A DNA stretch of 64,000 nt, from contig JAUVVG010000002.1 in assembly GCA_030604735.1 (NCBI GenBank), positions 62,001 to 126,000 of the forward strand. The letters are read 5' to 3'. The position numbers and the translations under genes are program-made. Shown here in pieces: positions 60,627 through 64,000 of this stretch. The notes beneath the pieces were generated by a model. The model did no database searches. It was not told the DNA's origin and saw only the letters and a list, made by a program, of their open reading frames with translations. This stretch comes from Azoarcus sp. (lineage in GTDB: Bacteria; Pseudomonadota; Gammaproteobacteria; Burkholderiales; Rhodocyclaceae). How positions within the stretch are numbered: the stretch's first letter is position 1; every line of letters begins with the position of its first letter.

Positions 60627-61778
60627 ATGTCCGAATTCTTTTTCTCCCCCTGTCCTCGCGGTCTCGAGCCGATGCTGGTCGCCGAGCTGGCCGAGCTCGG
60701 CGCCACCGAGGTCGAGCCCACCCACGGCGGTGTCGGTTTCCGCGGCGACTGGGCGACCTGCTACCGGGTCAATCTCGAGAGCCGGATCGCAACCCGGGTA
60801 TTGTGGCGTATCAACCAGGGACGCTACCGGGCCGAGGAGGACATCTACCGGCTGGCCTACGGCGCCACCTGGGCAAAATGGTTCACCGCCGACGACACCA
60901 TCCGGATCTACGTCACCGCGCGCCATTCGCCGCTGCGTAGCCTGGAGTTCGTGACCTTGCGGATCAAGGATGCGGTTTGTGATCACTTCCGGACCGTCTC
61001 CGGCCGTCGTCCCAGTGTCGACACCGCCAACCCGGATGTCCGCATCCATGCCTTCCTGACAAAGGATACCGTTGCGCTCTATCTCGATACTTCTGGCGAG
61101 CCGCTTTACAAGCGGGGCTTCAAGCAGGCGGCGGTCGAGGCCCCGTTGAAGGAGAATCTCGCGGCCGGCATCCTGCGTATCGCGGGCTGGCAGCCGGGCG
61201 AGGCGTTGATCGATCCGATGTGCGGCAGCGGCACTTTCCTGATCGAGGCGGCGCAGATCGCGCTCGATGTCGCTCCGGGGCTGGGGCGGTCCTTCGCGTT
61301 CGAGCGCTTTCGGCATTTCGACCGCACGACCTGGGCTGGATTGCGCAAGGCGGCCGAGGTGCGGCGAAAGCCGGTCCAGTCGCTGAACATCTTCGGCTCG
61401 GACATCGTCGGCGATCAGGTACGACGGGCACGGGTCAATCTCGAGGCGGCGGGTCTGGCCAACTGCGTCACGCTGGATCGGGCCGATTTTCTGGAGCGCG
61501 AACCTCCCGCGGGTGAGGGCGTGATGGTGACCAATCCACCCTATGGGGTGCGCATCGGTGAGGAAGAGGCGCTGGCCGAGCTTTATCCGAAACTGGGCGA
61601 TACGCTGAAGCAGCGCTGGGCGGGCTGGCGGTGCTATTTCCTGACCGCTGACCCGGCCCTGCCCAAGCTGTTCGGGCTCAAGGCGAGCAAACGCACCCCG
61701 CTGTTCAACGGGGCGCTGGAGTGCAGGGTGTTCGAGTACCGGATCTTCGCCGGCAGCCACCGCAAGCCCAAGGCTTGA
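60627..61778 (+). CDS. THUMP-domain RNA methyltransferase (RlmL N-terminal-like)
   Basis: A 383-aa protein with a ferredoxin-like/THUMP N-terminus (FFFSPCPRGLEPMLVAELAELGATEVEPTHGGVGFRG...VRIHAFLTKDTVALYLDTSGEPLYKRGFK) and a class I methyltransferase domain (LIDPMCGSGTFLIEAAQIALDVAPG; catalytic NPPYGVRIGEE). It is probably a 23S rRNA guanine-N2 methyltransferase equivalent to the N-terminal half of E. coli RlmL (G2445); the RlmK half is absent. A stand-alone enzyme of this type is common outside enterics. The 120 bp to pilU, a convergent gap, holds nothing I can name. Confidence 0.88.
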   Translation: MSEFFFSPCPRGLEPMLVAELAELGATEVEPTHGGVGFRGDWATCYRVNLESRIATRVLWRINQGRYRAEEDIYRLAYGATWAKWFTADDTIRIYVTARHSPLRSLEFVTLRIKDAVCDHFRTVSGRRPSVDTANPDVRIHAFLTKDTVALYLDTSGEPLYKRGFKQAAVEAPLKENLAAGILRIAGWQPGEALIDPMCGSGTFLIEAAQIALDVAPGLGRSFAFERFRHFDRTTWAGLRKAAEVRRKPVQSLNIFGSDIVGDQVRRARVNLEAAGLANCVTLDRADFLEREPPAGEGVMVTNPPYGVRIGEEEALAELYPKLGDTLKQRWAGWRCYFLTADPALPKLFGLKASKRTPLFNGALECRVFEYRIFAGSHRKPKA

Positions 61779-61898
61779 CTACGGTCTGGCAGCGGCGAGT
61801 GCGGGTCAGGATGAATGGCTGACGAATCGTGATGTGACCCGATTGATCACGCCCCTGGCCGTTATTCGGACTTGCCGGCGAGGGGGCTTCGCAAGCGC

Positions 61899-63032
61899 TC
61901 AGACGATGTCCAGATTCTGGGTGCCGGATACGAAGTCCTTTTCGCCATGGCGGCTGTGGAGCTTGATCTGCAGCCGCAGGTCGTTGATCGAATCGGCGTT
62001 GCGCAGCGCATCCTCGTAGCTGATCAGTTCGTCCTCGTAGAGCTGGAACAGGCTCTGGTCGAAGGTCTGCATGCCGAGTTCGCGGGAGCGCTTCATCACT
62101 TCCTTGATGCCCGGGACTTCGCCCTTGAAGATCAGGTCCGAGATCAGCGGTGAGTTGAGCATCACTTCGATCGCCGGTACCCGCCCCTTGCGTTCCTTGA
62201 GCGGCAGCAGGCGTTGTGAGATCAGCGCGCGCAGGTTCAGCGACAAGTCCATCAGCAACTGTTGCCGGCGCTCCTCCGGGAAGAAGTTGATGATCCGGTC
62301 CAGCGCCTGGTTGGAGCTGTTCGCGTGCAGGGTCGCCAGGCACAGGTGGCCGGTTTCGGCGAACGCGATCGCATAGTCCATGGTTTCGCGATCGCGGATT
62401 TCGCCCATCAAGATGACGTCCGGCGCCTGACGCAAGGTGTTCTTCAGCGCGATCTCCCAGCTGTCGGTGTCGATGCCGAGCTCACGCTGGGTCACGATGC
62501 AGTTCTTGTGCTGGTGAACGTACTCGATCGGGTCTTCGACCGTGATGATGTGGCCGTAGGAGTGTTCGTTGCGGTAATCGACCATTGCCGCCAGCGAGGT
62601 GGTCTTGCCGGTCCCGGTGCCGCCGACGAAGATCACCAGGCCGCGCTTGGTCATCGCGATATCCCGTAGCACTGCGGGAAGTCCGAGCTCGTCGAAGGTC
62701 GGGATCTTCGAGGCGATGGTGCGCAGGACCAGGCCGACCCGTCCCTGCTGGATATGCGCGTTGGACCGGAAGCGACCGATTCCGGCTGGAGAGATCGCGA
62801 AGTTGCATTCCTTGGTCGATTCGAACTCCGCCGCCTGGCGGTCGTTCATGATGGCCCGCGCCAGCTCCGCGGTGTGTTGCGGGCTCAGGATCTGGTTGGA
62901 CTGCGGCACGATACGGCCGTCTATCTTGATCGCGGGCGGAAAGCCTGCGCTGATGAACAGGTCGGATCCGTTTTTCTGCACCATCAGCCTGAGCAGATCG
63001 TGCATGAATTTCAGTGCCTGGTCGCGTTCCAT
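61899..63032 (-). CDS. pilU: Type IV pilus ATPase PilU
   Basis: A 377-aa hexameric ATPase that assists PilT in pilus retraction. Walker A is GGTGTGKTTSLAAM, the Asp box is IITVEDPIEYVHQHKNCIVTQRE, Walker B is VILMGEIRDRETM and the His box is GHLCLATLHANSSNQALDRIINFFPEER. The PilU-type C-terminus (FDQSLFQLYEDELISYEDALRNADSINDLRLQIKLHS) is longer than in PilT. Same strand as pilT, 66 bp apart; the usual order pilT-pilU is retained. Confidence 0.95.
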   Translation of the reverse strand: MERDQALKFMHDLLRLMVQKNGSDLFISAGFPPAIKIDGRIVPQSNQILSPQHTAELARAIMNDRQAAEFESTKECNFAISPAGIGRFRSNAHIQQGRVGLVLRTIASKIPTFDELGLPAVLRDIAMTKRGLVIFVGGTGTGKTTSLAAMVDYRNEHSYGHIITVEDPIEYVHQHKNCIVTQRELGIDTDSWEIALKNTLRQAPDVILMGEIRDRETMDYAIAFAETGHLCLATLHANSSNQALDRIINFFPEERRQQLLMDLSLNLRALISQRLLPLKERKGRVPAIEVMLNSPLISDLIFKGEVPGIKEVMKRSRELGMQTFDQSLFQLYEDELISYEDALRNADSINDLRLQIKLHSRHGEKDFVSGTQNLDIV

Positions 63033-63098
63033 TCTTCAATCTCCGGTCGGCGTATGCCTTGTGTGCTCGAGCGATATCCACTCTCTTCGCCGCGGCGC

Positions 63099-64000
63099 TC
63101 AGCTGCCGGCGAAGTTGTCCTTGTTCGCAGCCCGCATTCGCGCTTCGCTCGATGCCACGATGTTGCGCCGGACCAGATCCTGCAGGCACTGGTCCAGGGT
63201 CTGCATGCCCATGCTCTGGCCGGTCTGGATGGCCGAATACATCTGGGCGATCTTGTTCTCGCGGATCAGGTTGCGGATTGCGGGGGTGCCGATCATGATC
63301 TCATGGGCGGCGACCCGTCCTGCACCGTCCTTGGTCTTGAGCAGGGTCTGGGCGATGACGGCGCGCAGCGATTCGGATAGCATCGCGCGGACCATGTCCT
63401 TTTCCTCGGCCGGAAACACGTCGATGATCCGGTCTATGGTTTTTGCCGCGGACGAGGTGTGCAGGGTGCCAAACACCAGGTGGCCGGTTTCGGCGCCGGT
63501 CAGCGCCAGCCGGATCGTTTCGAGGTCGCGCAATTCCCCGACCAGGATGACGTCCGGATCCTCGCGCAGCGCCGAGCGCAAGGCGTTGTTGAACGACAGC
63601 GTGTCGCGATGCACTTCGCGCTGGTTGATCAGGCAGCGCTTGGAGGTATGCACGAATTCGATCGGATCCTCGATCGTCAGCAGGTGGGCATACTGGTTCT
63701 CGTTGATGTAATCGATCATCGCGGCCAGCGTGGTCGATTTGCCCGATCCGGTCGGACCGGTCACCAGCACGATGCCGCGCGGTTGGTCCGAGATTTCCTT
63801 GAAGATCTTGGGCGCGTTCAGTTCTTCCAGCGTCAGCACCTTGGACGGAATCGTCCGGAACACCGCCGCCGCGCCGCGGTTCTGGTTGAACGCATTGACC
63901 CGGAAGCGCGCGAGGTTGGGGATCTCGAACGAGAAGTCGCATTCCAGCACCTCCTCGAACTGCTTGCGCTGCGCGTCGTTCATGATGTCGTACACCATCG
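63099..64000 (-). CDS. pilT: Type IV pilus retraction ATPase PilT, C-terminal part (5' end outside window)
   Basis: About 300 of the usual 345 residues are present; the first in-window Met (MVYDIMNDAQRKQFEE) is internal. Walker A is GPTGSGKSTTLAAM, the Asp box LTIEDPIEFVHTSKRCLINQREV, Walker B VILVGELRDLETI, the His box HLVFGTLHTSSAAKTIDRIID. The retraction-specific AIRNLIRE motif near the C-terminus distinguishes it from PilU. It powers pilus disassembly for twitching motility and DNA uptake. Confidence 0.96.
   Translation of the reverse strand, partial: MVYDIMNDAQRKQFEEVLECDFSFEIPNLARFRVNAFNQNRGAAAVFRTIPSKVLTLEELNAPKIFKEISDQPRGIVLVTGPTGSGKSTTLAAMIDYINENQYAHLLTIEDPIEFVHTSKRCLINQREVHRDTLSFNNALRSALREDPDVILVGELRDLETIRLALTGAETGHLVFGTLHTSSAAKTIDRIIDVFPAEEKDMVRAMLSESLRAVIAQTLLKTKDGAGRVAAHEIMIGTPAIRNLIRENKIAQMYSAIQTGQSMGMQTLDQCLQDLVRRNIVASSEARMRAANKDNFAGS

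Noticed and set aside
63099-64000. PilT as a truncated pseudogene
   Set aside because: The frame is open to the window edge and all motifs are intact; the missing 5' end is due to the window boundary.

Overview
The window is GC-rich (mid-60s % by eye), densely packed chromosomal DNA from a free-living, motile, respiring proteobacterium. Type IV pilus retraction ATPases, hemP/bfd/bfr, malonyl-CoA decarboxylase, a zapA-6S RNA pair, ZnuABC and ZrgA zinc systems and many c-di-GMP proteins fit a betaproteobacterium of the Rhodocyclales type best. A gammaproteobacterium cannot be excluded without a search. No rRNA, tRNA, prophage, insertion sequence or CRISPR array was found.

Layout. 1-9.4 kb: 5' part of a Ser/Thr kinase, an anion permease, a Fur-box-preceded TonB-dependent receptor, and a macA-macB-outer membrane factor export operon. 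9.6-13 kb: di-haem cytochrome c peroxidase with an FNR-type promoter and an overlapping dyad, a Cys-free Irr-like Fur-family regulator, and a NapC/NirT-type multihaem cytochrome fused to an EB_dh-like domain. 13.1-16.7 kb: exbD-exbB-tonB and hemP-bfd-bfr, with a Fur box before hemP. 16.8-20.5 kb: operon of a c-di-GMP sensor, a porin-like protein and a small PstS-like binding protein. 20.7-30.3 kb: malonyl-CoA decarboxylase, a NarL-type two-component pair, lgt, yceH, ilvD, a coiled-coil protein, zapA, 6S RNA with two terminators, and TauE/SafE and LysE transporters.

30.4-36.9 kb is a zinc regulon: divergent operons (a 50-aa His-rich membrane ORF-znuC-znuB-znuA; zrgA-ABC ATPase-permease-DUF3299) face each other across one near-perfect Zur-type dyad.

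37.2-51 kb is a complete Lap-type surface adhesin system. It has the type I secretion ATPase, adaptor and outer membrane pore (lapB, lapC, lapE), the c-di-GMP receptor lapD, the periplasmic protease lapG, and an unusually small (684 aa) LapA-like adhesin with a retention module, an AAAAG cleavage site and 13 TEPP repeats. Next to the adhesin lies a lower-GC gene fusing a Skp1-type GlcNAc-transferase domain to a methyltransferase domain. I infer that it may glycosylate and cap the Pro/Thr-rich linker. This is the strongest candidate for an undescribed system here.

51-64 kb: queF, a small cytochrome c, a histidine kinase paired with a REC-PAS-GGDEF-EAL regulator, an HDOD protein, a ferredoxin-reductase-type enzyme, an NAD(P)-binding protein, hemJ, an RlmL-like methyltransferase, and pilU with the 3' part of pilT running off the right edge.
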